Below, piece after piece: positions 12,894 to 24,800 of a stretch of 64,000 nt of DNA (positions are counted from its first letter, which is position 1; each line of letters begins with the position of its first letter). The notes beneath the pieces were generated by a model that was given only the letters and a program-made list of their open reading frames with translations, had not been told where the DNA came from and ran no database searches. The stretch covers positions 29,698,001 through 29,762,000 of the forward strand of contig OZ017797.1 in NCBI GenBank assembly GCA_963969395.1. The letters are read 5' to 3'. The stretch comes from Pseudoscleropodium purum. Lineage: Eukaryota; Streptophyta; Bryopsida; Hypnales; Brachytheciaceae. Both the position numbers and the translations under genes were made by a program.

Positions 12894-15800
12894 TTAATCG
12901 CTTGTTGCCTCTTTGGATTCCCAGAAAGTTTTCTTGCAGAAGAGAAGCCCATCCGTGTCTGCAGGACCCAGCTCGGTGTCATGGCTGGAGCACTCCCATC
13001 GCATCGCCTCTCCCAGGGTCTTGGCTCTCTCCCTAAAGTTCAAAGCATCACGCAGGACTACAATGCCTCCTGGTCTCAGGATGCGATCCATTTCCAGCAA
13101 GACATCTTTCATCTCACACCTGTAGACCAGAAATATGTGATGAAATGAGAGATTCTGAGAAACGGGACTGGTTGCAGTGAAGAATGTTCAGAGTTAGCAA
13201 ATTGATGAAACTCTAAATGTGACTAATGTGTAGTCACTTCCATATCTGCAGGAGGAGTAACACATCATTTACGAAGCCTCAAGGAAAGTGACAAAACGGT
13301 TCTATGGAAAGACGAAATCCTGAGCTACACTTTTAACAAAAGAAATAAGACTCAAAAGTTACTGGAATCTACAATACTGATTATAGCCCTATCAGTGCGT
13401 GTGACACTAATTTAGCGAAGCCACACCACTTGAAAAATACTTAAATTAATGTTGACTGAGATTATTAATGTGTTGTACAATTTTCCACAAAAAAAAAAAA
13501 TTGTAGTGACACTAATTTTTCTCCCTTACAAATAGCATAAATCAGTGTAGCAGCCTCTAGAGAAGCCTTTTTTATTTTTGTCGCTTGGATGATTAGATGA
13601 GAGTGAGAATACTTGTGGAGTTCACACGATGTTAACTACGGAATAATAAGCAACATGCTACATAAGCCAAATCCTGGAAGCGGAAGGGAAAAATGGAAAA
13701 TAGAGGACGGTTATCAAACCTGTGACTCTCAGCAGTAAAAAGACCAGAAACATGGATCCAGTCGTATGTTCTAGGATACGTGGAGAATGCCTCGCACCTG
13801 CCACAAACGAAAGAATATAAGTACTTCGACCAAAGATCTTCCAAAAACGTGTTTTCTCTCCCAATACACGGGTAAACAACTACAAATGTACAATTCAGCA
13901 AGTGTCCCCGCTCTCAGCAAAAAGCGACTGTATTGGTATGTGAAAAATCATTAACCATGAGAAACCCTAGAACATTTGTGAGTAGCTCCACACCTCCGTA
14001 CACAACAGGTAATCAAATTAGATGAGAAAACTAGGGTTTGAGGAACAGTACCAGTCATGCACTGCGCCAATCAAGCCTCGGTCGTAGACAATACCCAGTG
14101 TGTTGGCCGAGTAGGAGGAAACCACATTCATGACCCAGACGTCCGAATTGGTGAGAGCAGTTGCGAAACCTCCAAATTCCGTGTACATGTCCATCACGTT
14201 TCGGATCTGCTTCGACTGCAAGTCTGCCCACAGGTTCTTGTAGTGGGAGACTCTGTCCTGCCATACTTTGGTGTCTTCTTTAAATTGGTGCACTTTCCTG
14301 TTGACAAGTTTCAGCCTGTCTGAGGGAGCGTTCAGCCTCTCTGGCCACTTGGCAATTTTGCCAACAGCAATACCCTTCATGCCTGTATGCTGAGGAACGA
14401 CGCATGGTCGCATGGGCACATACCTGGGAAGAGGCAACAGGGCAGTTAGCTCAAACAATGGGGAAAATGAAGATGACCAGGTTTAGGGTTTTTAGGGTTT
14501 CGTAGAGTTTAGGGTTTCGGACATATAATAATAATCAAAATTCCAAGACTGTGTCTTGTCGATACATTCAGAAAGAGAGACTTGTAGGTATCAACTCATT
14601 GCTTGTGAACGAACAATGACATTTACACTGAATCATGTGAGCTAAAAGGGATTCCATTTGGGGGATGAGTGAGTACCAGGCGGCATCAGGCTCAATAGCG
14701 TCATCACATACTGGTGGGTACGTTTCCTCCGCCCGTTCTTCGTAGCAGCTGTTATCAAAAGGTTTCTGCCACACAGCTAGATCCCCTTTCTTTGCATACA
14801 TCTTCCAGCACATCCTCGTCACCAAATCCATGATCTTATCCTGCAATGCTTTCTCTTTCTCTACAGTTGTCTCCCACCCCTTCCAATAGTTCTCGTAATT
14901 GATAGGTGGTCCAGACAGAACCCAGAAGCCTCCAGGCCGCAGAATCCGATCGACTTCCAGTAGGAATACCCCACCTGATGAGCAAAACCATTGACTAAGC
15001 ATCCCAGAACTCCACAAAATCGTTGTTTGTCTTGAAAATGAGCATTTGCCATGAAATAGAAACTGCATGGATGTAAGAGCAGAGGAAATACTAGCTTACC
15101 AAATTCAGTCCAGGGGATGAGACATCTGGAACAGTGAGCCATGTCAAAAGCATTAGCAGGATATGGTAGTCGTTGTGTAGAAATCACTCCAAGCATTGCT
15201 GGAATTCCACGCTCTAAAGCAAATTGCACTTGAGCTTCATGATTGTCTCGAGGAGCAAGAGACATGGTTAAGATGTTCCTGTTCAGCAATTCCCCTCCCC
15301 AACTAGCTACCTGCGTGTACAGCAATCACAACATTTATTGTTCTCCGAAAATATGCTCCATACGTTAGATCCAATTGACTAAGCTGTGTTAGATTAATAT
15401 AAAAGTATTTCAGACATGAGCTGCTGAAGTACCATGACTAAACTACCCCAACATTTGCTGATTCAAATAGTTCGGAGTCCTCACCACAAGGAAATCCTAA
15501 CGATAATAAAATTCTAAAATCACAAAAAAAAGGAACATAAATCGTAAAAACCCTAACGCTGGAACTCACCCCACAGCCAGTGTCCAAAGCAGTTCTAACA
15601 GATCCATCTTTCATTCCCGGAATGATCTCCTCCATGTAATCAATGTATTCACCCACACCATTAGGGAACATGGTGCCTCCACCAGGGAAGAAAAACTTCT
15701 CGCCCTGCTTCTTTAACCAGTTTTGATTGGACTTGATTTTGTTAATCCACTCATATGGAACATTTCTGCAACAAAAAAAGAAGATTCAATTTCTTAGATT

Positions 15801-16989
15801 AAAGATGGCACTCAAACTTCAACTTCAGTGCAGATGTCACCTTACTTGAAGGAATAGATAATACTCAAATTTCAATAAAGAAGTAGGACTAAATAATACA
15901 TCATGATGAGAAGAGCTCTCCGTGGAACCCCAAGGAAATCGATCTCACACAGCAATCAAACCAGCTTCAAACAATTGCGAAGGTAGGCAATGAAAATTCA
16001 AATCTTAAATTATTCTATTCAAGCCTGAGAGCTAGACACATGCAACTTGAAATTTTTCTTTTTATGACCATACCTGTACCAGCATTCATCGCGGCTTTTG
16101 GGCCAAGGAATGGGAACTTTGTAACCCGACGGTGGAGGAATGAGACACTGCAGTCGCTCAGGGCGTGGAGGGCAATGACGCTCCCTAAAAGCCATACGAT
16201 GCTTGTCGAATTTTCCCCATCTCTAGTGACACCCAACCAACATTCAAATTCAGTTACAAGAGGATTCCAATGCAAATGCAAGACTTCCACAAATGGATTC
16301 AAACCCAGTGGGCTGATAATAGAACCGAAGTCGACATGAAGTCACAGCTTCCGTTACCAGTCTTGGAATAAGTTACAACCCAAAATGCCTCAAAAGATAC
16401 TCCCATTGAATTGACGAAGTTATATATACAGCAAATTACTCTTAATCAAGTGAATGCCACCGACAATAACATGACATAAAGATCGAGTCAACATCATATC
16501 ATGACACTAACTTAACAATAACTCAATAGGGTTAATCGAATGCCTACTAACTGAGTTTGCGAGGCTAATGGGGGTATAAGTCTTTTGTGATGAATGCATG
16601 CAAACACGATAGAGCTTGTAGAACTTTCAAACCCTGAATAAGAAAGAAGATTATACAGTAATGATGCACCATAATACTGCAACTTTAGATTTACAAAAAC
16701 AGTTCGCGGTGTTCACCTTGGGATCGGTACATGGAGTGTGGTCTTGCAATGTGATATTACATTCCGAGAAGGGTTCGACCTTGAGATTCGGTACACAGTC
16801 TCCAGACTTCTCTGAAACCTGCTCTTCGGCCTTGATCTGGTCGACTAGGGTTACCTTCTCGGAGTTGTAGAGGTTACCCAGGTAGAATGAAATGCTGCAT
16901 AGTGTGGCAACGACGACCACAAGCGGCACCAGGCGGAACGACCGCTCAGTGGCAAAAGCGCCGCCCCCGCCCCTTGTGTCTTTAAACAT
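12894..16989 (-). CDS. Putative Golgi methyltransferase, PMT (DUF248) family
   Basis: Belongs to the plant PMT family of S-adenosylmethionine-dependent methyltransferases, which includes QUA2 and is linked to pectin/cell-wall polysaccharide methylation in the Golgi. Coding exons on the minus strand: 16989-16717, 16222-16074, 15765-15570, 15310-15100, 14974-14677, 14423-14052, 13797-13720, 13119-12894. They total 1803 nt (600 residues), typical for the family. Features in order: short basic N-terminus; one signal-anchor segment at about 19-41 (type II topology); [11 protein letters not shown] at about 83-93; [32 protein letters not shown] motif [14 protein letters not shown] at about 200-212; [40 protein letters not shown]; a second [10 protein letters not shown] near the end. 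I start at the ATG 16987-16989 because the upstream ATG lies across a CAATGCAG splice acceptor (17010), implying an intron in the 5' UTR. The exact substrate and paralogue cannot be told. Confidence 0.92.
13394..13520 (-). repeat. Short intronic repeat shared with the GRAS intron
   Basis: Within the last intron of the PMT gene, AGTGCGTGTGACACTAATTT is followed about 110 bp later by AGTGACACTAATTTTT. The same pair with similar spacing occurs in the GRAS intron (41912-42035). The motif GTGACACTAATTT is in direct, not inverted, orientation. Origin unknown; possibly a small mobile element. Confidence 0.45.
14481..14520 (+). repeat. Interstitial telomere-like TTTAGGG motifs in a PMT intron
   Basis: Three TTTAGGGTTT units lie within 40 bases in intron 5 of the PMT gene, with more isolated AAACCCTA/CTAGGGTTT words near 13966 and 14031. 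The TTTAGGG repeat is the usual plant telomere unit; short internal runs are common as telo-box motifs near expressed plant genes. Confidence 0.55.
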
Positions 16990-18960
16990 TGTGACTGCCA
17001 CTCGCTTATCTGCATTGAGCACAGCAGCAATTTAAAACATAAATCAAATACAAATCGTACAAGACAATGTTGTACATTCTCAACCAGCTGCTTGCCAGTA
17101 CCCCGCCCATAATGTCGATCACAATATCTCCAAGTGAAAGTATGATCGGACTCTGAGAAAGGAAACGCGGGCTTGCTCCGAGGGTTCCAAACTTTTTCAT
17201 TGTGACGTACTTTGAACGTGTGTCAAAGTTGCTACAGTCGATGATAGTGTAGCAAGTGTACGTACAGGATATTCTAGAATGACGTTATGAGATAGTCAAT
17301 ATGAGAAGGATTGAGTGAACCGAATGCCTGTGGGTTGTTAATCCTCTAAGTGTACAGTCACGTGAAACTCACTGCGGAAAGATCGTAATCGGTTAACCCT
17401 AAAAGTGTCGATCGGAGGTCATGTTCGAGATTTGTAGCCCTAAAATGCTCCTCTCAACTATGAATGATATCTGGTCCAGATGCAACGATCAGACAACCGC
17501 TGATACTGGAAAAAAATAAGCTCTCCTGCTGAGATGCAAGAAAAACTTCAAGCGCCTGGGCAGAAATCATAATCAAACGAAAATCCTTCCAGCTGCAGGC
17601 AACCTCGGAAGACGACTTCGCCCTATTGATATAACTTTGACTTCAAAAAATAACTAGCAGAAAGCGGTACCTCTGCATGGATCTTTGTACGCTACCAATG
17701 AGGTGTCACGTTACATGAAATCGTCAACACCTGCCACACGCCATCACAAAGCTCCCATAAGGAACCAACACCAATAACGAAAGCTTCATTCGAATAGCAT
17801 AGAGGTACTACAGACTCATGCAAGAATATGTCAGTCGCAGATCCACACAAACACGATAGTATGACAATCGACGAAGCCCCAGGCCAGATCCTGAACTGAT
17901 GCCGAACATCCAAAACTAAAAAATCGAGCCTGTGACAACTACAATAATGCAGGCAACATCACCAAAAATTGGCCACACCACAAAAGCCACAAAACACGAA
18001 GACGTCAACGTTGGCGAATATCAAAACAGACAAGACCACCATTACAAGCCCAACCACGTACAACACATTGTGCTCTCCAGAGGAACTAAATCATAAACTC
18101 CATCCCATAGTTGCAACTCAAGCTCGTAGCAGATCACCTCGTACCTCGACGCAAAAAAGCTTGACAATACACTATACGACATTCAAAGGCGAACCAGGAA
18201 ACCACCGACAACAACCAACCAGCTTAAAAACTCCAAGTCGAAATCTTACATCAGTCAACGAAACACAACCAACGCGAGATTCACAACCAACGCAAACTCC
18301 TCAAAAACTGCCCAGAGCCTGCCCACAAGCTCCACAAGCTCACACCACCGACGAACCCCAACGATCAAATCAACATATGGAGCAAGGCATGAGCCCGAAA
18401 ATCAGGAAGACCGAGTCAAGCACTCCACCACCTACATTAAGAGCTGCAACAAATGCAGCAGGAGTAGCAAAGTCCAAGCAAGCTCAGTCCCCCTCAAAGC
18501 TCAAACAACCAAATCAAAAGAGGACCTTCCGGAGACGACGATCCAGCCGCCAAACCCAAAAACCGGCACGAGCTCAAGCACGACTAGAAACCGCGAAGAG
18601 CACTACTAACTCAGTAAGAGCTAAAAGGATGCAAAACAACAACATGACTACTCTGAGCGCACAGACAGAAACTTACACGACTGAGAAATGGAGAGAAGAT
18701 GGGGAGCAAAAGTGGAACCTTTGGGCTGAAGACCGAGGAGCCTTTCGCCTGGAGGTGGGCCGAAGATGTGGGTTCCTCTGTGGAAACTCCTGCAACAACA
18801 ACAGGTCAAGGACAGGCGCCCCGGCCTCTCTCCTGAATCCATCTCGCCTGGGACGCCAGAAAAAGCAGGCGCGGTCTTCTGAGGTGGATTTCTTCCTGTT
18901 TCTTTCTAGATTTTAGAGAATTTCTAGATTCCTGATCTGGGGTGTTTGGGAGATGTGATG
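16990..18960 (-). promoter_or_regulatory. Probable 5' UTR intron and leader exon of PMT
   Basis: Just upstream of the chosen ATG, the minus strand carries a good acceptor (CAATGCAG, junction at 17010/17009). The best matching donor I see is GTAAGTTT at 18676, after a GC-richer stretch at about 18680-18950 that would be the leader exon. The implied intron is about 1.67 kb. Between about 17930 and 18650 the plus strand is strongly A/C-rich, so the minus strand is T/G-rich, as expected of a minus-strand plant intron. This removes stop codons from the plus strand and creates a 315-codon frame that I reject as a gene. The splice pairing is inference. Confidence 0.45.
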
Positions 18961-19149
18961 GCGCAGGAGTTTCGTGGATCACTCGGCCCCTGTTGGTGAC
19001 TGTGGCGGTGCGCGCTTCGTTGGGCTTTGCTTTCAGGGTTTTGGACTTTAGGTCCGTGGTGAGGATTTCGGGGGTCAATTATTTCCATTGCCAGGTGCAT
19101 TATGAACTGAGTGTGGAGGGGGGGTTTTGGCAGGGGGGGGCGTTTTTGA

Positions 19150-19380
19150 TTTGATAACCCACCTGCTGTGACCCACCTTTTGGATTGGTGGCAATTGTTT
19201 CTCAGTGAAATATTTTTTTATAAAGGAGAAATTGAAGTCACACCAAACCCACTTTGTTACTATTGGGGGGGATTTTTATGTGGATAGAGTTACAAACTAG
19301 TGTGCCATGTGTTAATAGTGTGGTAGAGAATGATAGTTATTAGGCACTCAAGGTGTATAGTGACACTTTGTGTCACTATG
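19150..19380. other. Spacer with a short hairpin
   Basis: AT-rich spacer without coding capacity. A near-perfect palindrome, AGTGACACTTTGTGTCACT, lies at about 19359-19377, next to C-runs that open the following repeat. Confidence 0.4.
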
Positions 19381-19770
19381 CACTCCCCCCCTCAATTTTT
19401 ATTTAAATTTTTTTATTTTACCACCCCCACTCACCCCCACCCCCTCTTGTAATCTTCAAAATCAAAGTTCTTGACAAACAATATGGGACAAATGATCCCA
19501 TATCCAATACTATATCTGTATTCAGTATCCGTATTTAGTACACATATCATGTACCCGTATTCAGTACATGTATTTAGTACTCATATCCAGTACCCGTACC
19601 CGTATTCGTATTCATATTCAGTATTTGTATTTTATATTTGAACGGCTCAGATTAAATTTCGCAAGATCAACATCTTGTGATTTTTTGAGAAATCAACGTC
19701 AATTTTGAGGGTAAGCATTTTTTTTCAAAAAAAACAACGGCTCACAAATTTTTTGAGAGAGGAGGGGGGG
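19381..19770 (+). repeat. Dispersed repeat carrying a TATCC/GTATT array, copy 1
   Basis: Homopolymer C runs are followed by ACAAACAATATGGGA and then about 150 bp of degenerate units such as GTATCCGTATTTAGTAC and GTACCCGTATTCAGTAC, ending near an ATCAACAT/ATCAACGT stretch. The same order (AACAATATGGGA, TATCC-type units, ATCAACAA) occurs at 31845-32080, and related arrays at 22800-22965 and, inverted, 27780-27960. Confidence 0.55.
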
Positions 19771-20219
19771 AACTAATGGGAAACTGGGGTGGCAGGCGAG
19801 TTTCAGTGTACAGTGCCGTTGTCAAAGTCAAAGTAAGAGTAATTATTTAATTTCTTTTAATTCATAAAAACTTTGAAATTCAATAACTTTCACATTGTAT
19901 GTCCAAATGTTGCGAAGCAAAGCCCATGCACCCCTCCCTACAAAAAGCTTTCCAATGCAGTAAAAAAACGCAATCAAGGGACACATGGTCCCAAAGATCT
20001 CATCATAACAAAAAACAACAAAAAACAAATTTAATGTATGGATTTTGAAGTTGAAATCTTGAAAAGTTGGAATCTAAAAGTGTCCCTACCCTAATATGTT
20101 CAATGTTGGTAATATAGAGACTCCATTACTATAGAAGTGAACTTTAGTAGGGGGCATTTTCACTAATCCACTTCACCTTTAATTGAAGTCTTTTATTCCT
20201 ACAAAATTATTATGCTAAA

Positions 20220-20633
20220 AGCATCTCCACTAGTAGCATATAATACAGAACTAGTCTATAGCACTTGGCATGTTCTTGCTTGCAATCTAGTCTTGTGAAG
20301 TATTCAAGCCCTTTGTTGGTAGGAAAAATAAAACACTTCATTTTGATATAGTAAAAATGATGTAGAACCAGTGGGACATGCTAGAAGCTCCCTACCAAAC
20401 AAGTGGGGCTAAAAACTAGCATGACCATCAAGAAGCACTTGTTTTGTTTGGCTAATTTGCTAGTAGAGTGCCACAAGTCAAGTATGTGAGACATTTAAAT
20501 AACATTGAAGTGTGGCAACAAAATTTTCTAGTGGCCTACACTGAAAAGCAACATAGTTCTAAACTGGTAGAATGGAACCACTCACCTATGAACAACAAAA
20601 TTCTTATTAGGGCAATACTTTGATGGAGATGCT
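20220..20633. repeat. Small TIR element (AGCATCTCCA termini)
   Basis: AGCATCTCCA at 20220-20229 and its exact complement TGGAGATGCT at 20624-20633 bound a 414-bp non-coding segment. GCATCTCC-type termini are common in plant MITEs. No clear target duplication is visible, so the superfamily is unassigned. Confidence 0.5.
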
Positions 20634-20639
20634 ATAAGA

Positions 20640-22024
20640 TAACTAACATCATTTGTGACACAATACCAAATGTGCCCTCCTTGAAGTAGTAGGAAATTTT
20701 TAACCCTTGAATGTCCAAGGAACCATATGTGTGTTTCTACAATACGAGAGACAAAACTACAAAGTTAAATAAAATAATACCTAAATTAGTTTTTTTTAGT
20801 TTTTTTAGTTTTTTTAGTTGAGTAGACTTTAAAGCAAGCTTTAAAATCTGTCTTTAGCATCTGAAATCCAATTTTCTAAGAATTTTATTTTTCTACTCAA
20901 GATGTTGTAGAAGTTTTTTGCATTGCAAATCTTTATTTCTAAGTGTTAAGTAGGATATAGGAGATGGGTTCTAAGTGTAATTGATCTTGGGGAGGAAATT
21001 ACATTAATTTGATATTTCAATTTGAAAAAAATTGTAGAGTAGATTTTTAAAAGCAATAAACTAATTGTAGAACTTATACATGAGAATAGTATTCTTTAAC
21101 CTTATATTATTTTTTTTATGATCACAATTTTAGATTTAACATGTAAGATGAGGATTTAAAGACTTCAATTTACTTTCAGGTCTTTGAATTAATATCATCT
21201 TTCAATCCATACGTAATAATATCATACTTTATTTCACTAAGTGTTGTATAACACATTTAGGTTAGAATTTTATGATTATAGTTACCCCCTAAACTGATAA
21301 CATTTGTCAAAATTTCAAAGAAGGTCTTGTACATTTAGAAGGCATTTGCATGTGCAACCTAAAAACTAGAGCACTATTTAAATTAATGCATTATTTTAAT
21401 TTATGTAGTTATGCATTACTTTTCATTGTTTAAAAAAAAATTCATATCCAAAACTCTTTAGTAAATGACAAGTGCACTTTCACACTACTATGATGCATTG
21501 AAAAATTCAAAAAAAGACCAAAAAAAAAGAAGGTTGTGAATGAAATTTTTAGATAAGCTTTATAATAGAAATTCAAATCTAGAATTCAAATTAAGATTTT
21601 TTAAGCCTCAAGGTATAGTTGTTGTTTAGCCATAGTATTATTAAATTAAAACTTTCAAAATTTTATATCTTCAAAATATTTTGTTTGAGTAAATTAATTT
21701 TTTTAATTTAGACATGAATCTAAACCTTGATCCTTTGAATTTTGTAATAATACAACACTAAGAAAATTTTAAATGGTTTAAAATCAAAATTCTATCAAAA
21801 TCAATAAAAGTGTACAAACTGCTTGTCTAGGAACTAGTGAATTATAGTTTGCAATTATCCTAGGGATTAAATTTGATTTTATATTTGAAAAAGTGTGAGA
21901 GAAAGTAATATTGAGTGAAATTTAATTTTATTGAGGATACATCTAGACAATTGGCAAAGTCATAATGAGGCCTTATCGGGAGTGACAAAAATAGTCACAT
22001 TCCAAAATTTGGGTCAATTATCTC
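20640..22024. other. AT-rich intergenic DNA
   Basis: AT-rich with a short tandem TTTTTTTAG run near 20792-20820. No gene, clear repeat boundary or RNA was recognised. Confidence 0.5.
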
Positions 22025-22297
22025 ATTAGAAACAGGGTTGACGAATCTCAACGTCCGCCCCCAAATAGCGTTCGTTTTCCAGACGTCCGGATGTAGCGTC
22101 CTGACCGCCGTCGAAAAGCGGATGGGCGGGGCGGACGCCCAGATCGTGTGGACCAGATTAGTCCGCGCGTCGATCGGACGGCCGTAATCGGGCGGACGGG
22201 GGACAGGCGGACGCTGCGTCCGCCGGGACCGCGAATGTCAACGAACGCTGCGGACACAGCGTCCGCGTCCGGACGTCGTGTCAACCCTGATTAGAAA
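22025..22297. mobile_element. GC-rich hAT-type MITE with 8-bp target duplication
   Basis: Termini CAGGGTTGAC (22033-22042) and GTCAACCCTG (22280-22289) are perfect 10-bp inverted repeats, extended inward by ACGTCCG in both arms. The 257-bp element is flanked by identical 8-bp direct repeats ATTAGAAA (22025-22032 and 22290-22297). An 8-bp duplication and CAGGG-type ends are hallmarks of the hAT superfamily. It is very GC-rich inside an AT-rich background and full of CGGACG/CGTCCG words, including the near-palindrome GGCGGACGCTGCGTCCGCC. It encodes no transposase, so it is non-autonomous. Perfect duplications suggest a fairly recent insertion. Confidence 0.9.
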
Positions 22298-22799
22298 GGA
22301 GGTGCTAAGAGACTCCCTTCCAAGGATTAATTTAGCAATTTTGAATTTCTATCCTTTACATTAATATTATTCTCAATATTCTTTTTATATGTGATTCCAA
22401 CACTTTTTTTGACATTTGATTTTAAACTTTCTTTTGACCTAGCTTCTGACACAAATGGGTTAGAATTATAACATTACTTTGAATATGTGAGTTAATATTT
22501 AGAAGAGGTTTGCATCTTCTGGATATAGAGTGACAAAAAAGTCAATTTGTAAGAAACCACACATGATTTCCAAAATAGGTTCATATAGCATTATCCCATT
22601 CATTGTTAAGCTTTTATAAAACCTCTAAAGTAGTATACATATAATTTTCCTATTGATTGTAAAACTTTTGAACAAAAATTTGAGCAAATCCCTTATATGA
22701 AATGAATTCATGAATTCAACTTTTGAAACCCACTTCAACTACCCATATATGTATTTTTGAGGAACCTATTGGACTTACAAACCATGTGGAATATATTTG
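22298..22799. other. AT-rich intergenic DNA
   Basis: No open frame or repeat boundary recognised between the hAT-type MITE and the next TATCC-type array. Confidence 0.5.
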
Positions 22800-22965
22800 T
22801 ATTTTTTTCTTGTGAATGCATATGTCTTTTGTATCTATATTTTGTATTCATATTCTATAAACATATTTGTATCTATATATTGTATTTTGTAGTCTGAAAT
22901 CGTATCCATATTACATAATTATATCCAGATTTTGTATCCAGATTTTATATCCAAATTTAGACAAT
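22800..22965 (+). repeat. TATCC/TTGTAT array, copy 2
   Basis: Degenerate tandem units such as TTTTGTATCTATATTTTGTA, CGTATCCATATT and TATCCAGATTTTGTATCCAG. Related to the arrays at 19490-19640, 27810-27910 and 31875-32010. The 95-codon plus-strand frame starting here is a by-product of the array. Confidence 0.5.
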
Positions 22966-23464
22966 CAAGATTGTCTATTCTATAGGCATGAATGGCTTTG
23001 TTTTTTCAGGAGATCAACATCACATAAGAACCTTGTGTTTTTTATGAAATTAGACCATAAACACAGCATGTTTTGCGAACAAGAGGATGTTAGAGATTTA
23101 AGGCAATGGGTAGTAGAATTGTCTTGGATGTTTGAGCAAATGTGTGAATGTTAGTGGGAAAACAAATGAATGCTATATTAGGAAAAAGAAGTATGTTCAG
23201 TGAGACATTCAATAAAACATCAACGTGTTTTTTGTGATGTTCAAAAAAACATGACAATGCCACATTAACAAGGGTTTACAATTTGACTATAGATAAGTTT
23301 ATAGAAGTTATTGGGTTTTGAGATACAACACTCACCAAATGTGAAAAAAACAAGGTAAGGACAACCACATGGTAGTTTTTTGAAAAATACCAAAAAAAAT
23401 GGCACTTGACTTGGCATTCAACAAGGATGATGTTAGCACACTTTACCTAATTTAAGAAATAATT

Positions 23465-24060
23465 TTTTTTTGACGTCAACTAAAACATCAACTGAGACGT
23501 CAAGATGTTTTTTAGACGTCAACTAAAATGTCCAAATGTTTTTTTAGGCATCAATTATGATAAAGTTGTATTCAATGCTCATGTCTAAAATTATATTTTT
23601 TATACAATTCCAAAGTTTTATATATTTCATGTGGTTTGTCTTCCCTCCTACCACCCACTTGTATGAATAGCCTAATAATTGACTTTTCAAGGCAAATATG
23701 ATATATTATGTATGGCATATATATTATTTATAGCATATAATGCAAGGAATATAATGTATAACATACGGTGTACTTTGTATGGTCTATTCTATATGGTATG
23801 TGTATGTCTAAGTTGACGTCACAAAATGTCTGGACATCTAAGTTGACGTCTTAAAAAACAATTAGATGTCTAAGTTGATGTCTCAAAAAATTGAGACATA
23901 TTCATCAAATATGTGCAAAAAGATGTTGTTCATGATGTTTTCGTGTCTTTGTAAACTATACTTAACACATGGCAGATGCTACACGATGTTCAAATAAATA
24001 TTCTGATGTCACTGTTGATGTCCAAGAAAACATATGCGCATCACAATAGACGTTCAAATT
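23465..24060. repeat. GACGTC-rich inverted arrays around a spacer
   Basis: The left arm (about 23470-23530) repeats GACGTCAACT-type units and the right arm (about 23810-24060) carries their complements, such as AAGTTGACGTC and AAGTTGATGTC. The spacer between them is about 280 bp. Such inverted short repeats resemble the subterminal regions of a decayed DNA transposon, but no clear termini or transposase were found. Confidence 0.4.
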
Positions 24061-24527
24061 GATAAGACCCAAGACCTAGTGCCTTGATGATGCCAACAAT
24101 GGCTCTGATGAAAAAGTTGTTGATGTGGAAATGCCTGCCCTGTTGATGCTCACATGGGGACCAAGTGGTAGCCACACAGAAACTTTTTTTATGGCCTTCA
24201 AAGACTTTATTTTTTGTGACGTTCTCCAAAATTTCCTTGAAATCAGACCATATTTGTAAAAAATTTCTATGTTTTTTGGCATGTTCAACTTGACACAATT
24301 TCTTAGATATCCTTGTTAATATGGTTGACAATCAAATAAACATACTTGCCATATTTTTTTGCTTGTCACAAAAAATATGGGTTTCTTATAGTGGCATTTA
24401 GTAGAAGATTTTTCTTGAACTCATATCAATAACTATTGATTTTTCCAAGGGGGGAAAGAATTGAAATTTAAACATCATGTTCACATCTATTTGGCAGTTA
24501 TTGTTATATAGGGTTTGATTTAAAGTA

Positions 24528-24800
24528 ACAAACTACTATCCTTCTATTAAGTTAGGTTGTTTGTTTGTTTGTTTTGTTTGTTTGTTTCATTGAGATCTCC
24601 CGAAATGTGTCTCCCGTTCACGTGTTTGGTATCGTTGGAAAGCCCTTAGCAAGGAGGGGTGCACAAGTTTGGTTTCATGGTGTCCTGATCTAAGGCATAA
24701 ATTTTTTTTAATTTTGAAAATTTTATGAATTAAAAAAATTTAGAAAATTATTTTTTCTTTTGTTTTGACCGTGGCAAAGGCACAGGGTACACTAGTTCTT
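24528..24800 (+). repeat. Dispersed repeat G, copy 2
   Basis: Direct-orientation relative of 10433-10680. It contains an expanded TTTG/GTTT run (about 24549-24588), the GAAAGCCCTTAGCAAGG block and GGTACACTAGTTC at its end. Confidence 0.6.

Noticed and set aside
17969..18916. 315-codon plus-strand open frame
   Set aside because: The plus strand here is A/C-rich and T-poor, which removes stop codons by composition. The peptide is low-complexity without a domain, and the region fits the T-rich sense strand of a minus-strand leader intron of PMT.
22048..22284. 78-codon minus-strand frame, Arg-rich
   Set aside because: Lies entirely within the GC-rich hAT-type MITE; it results from high GC content.
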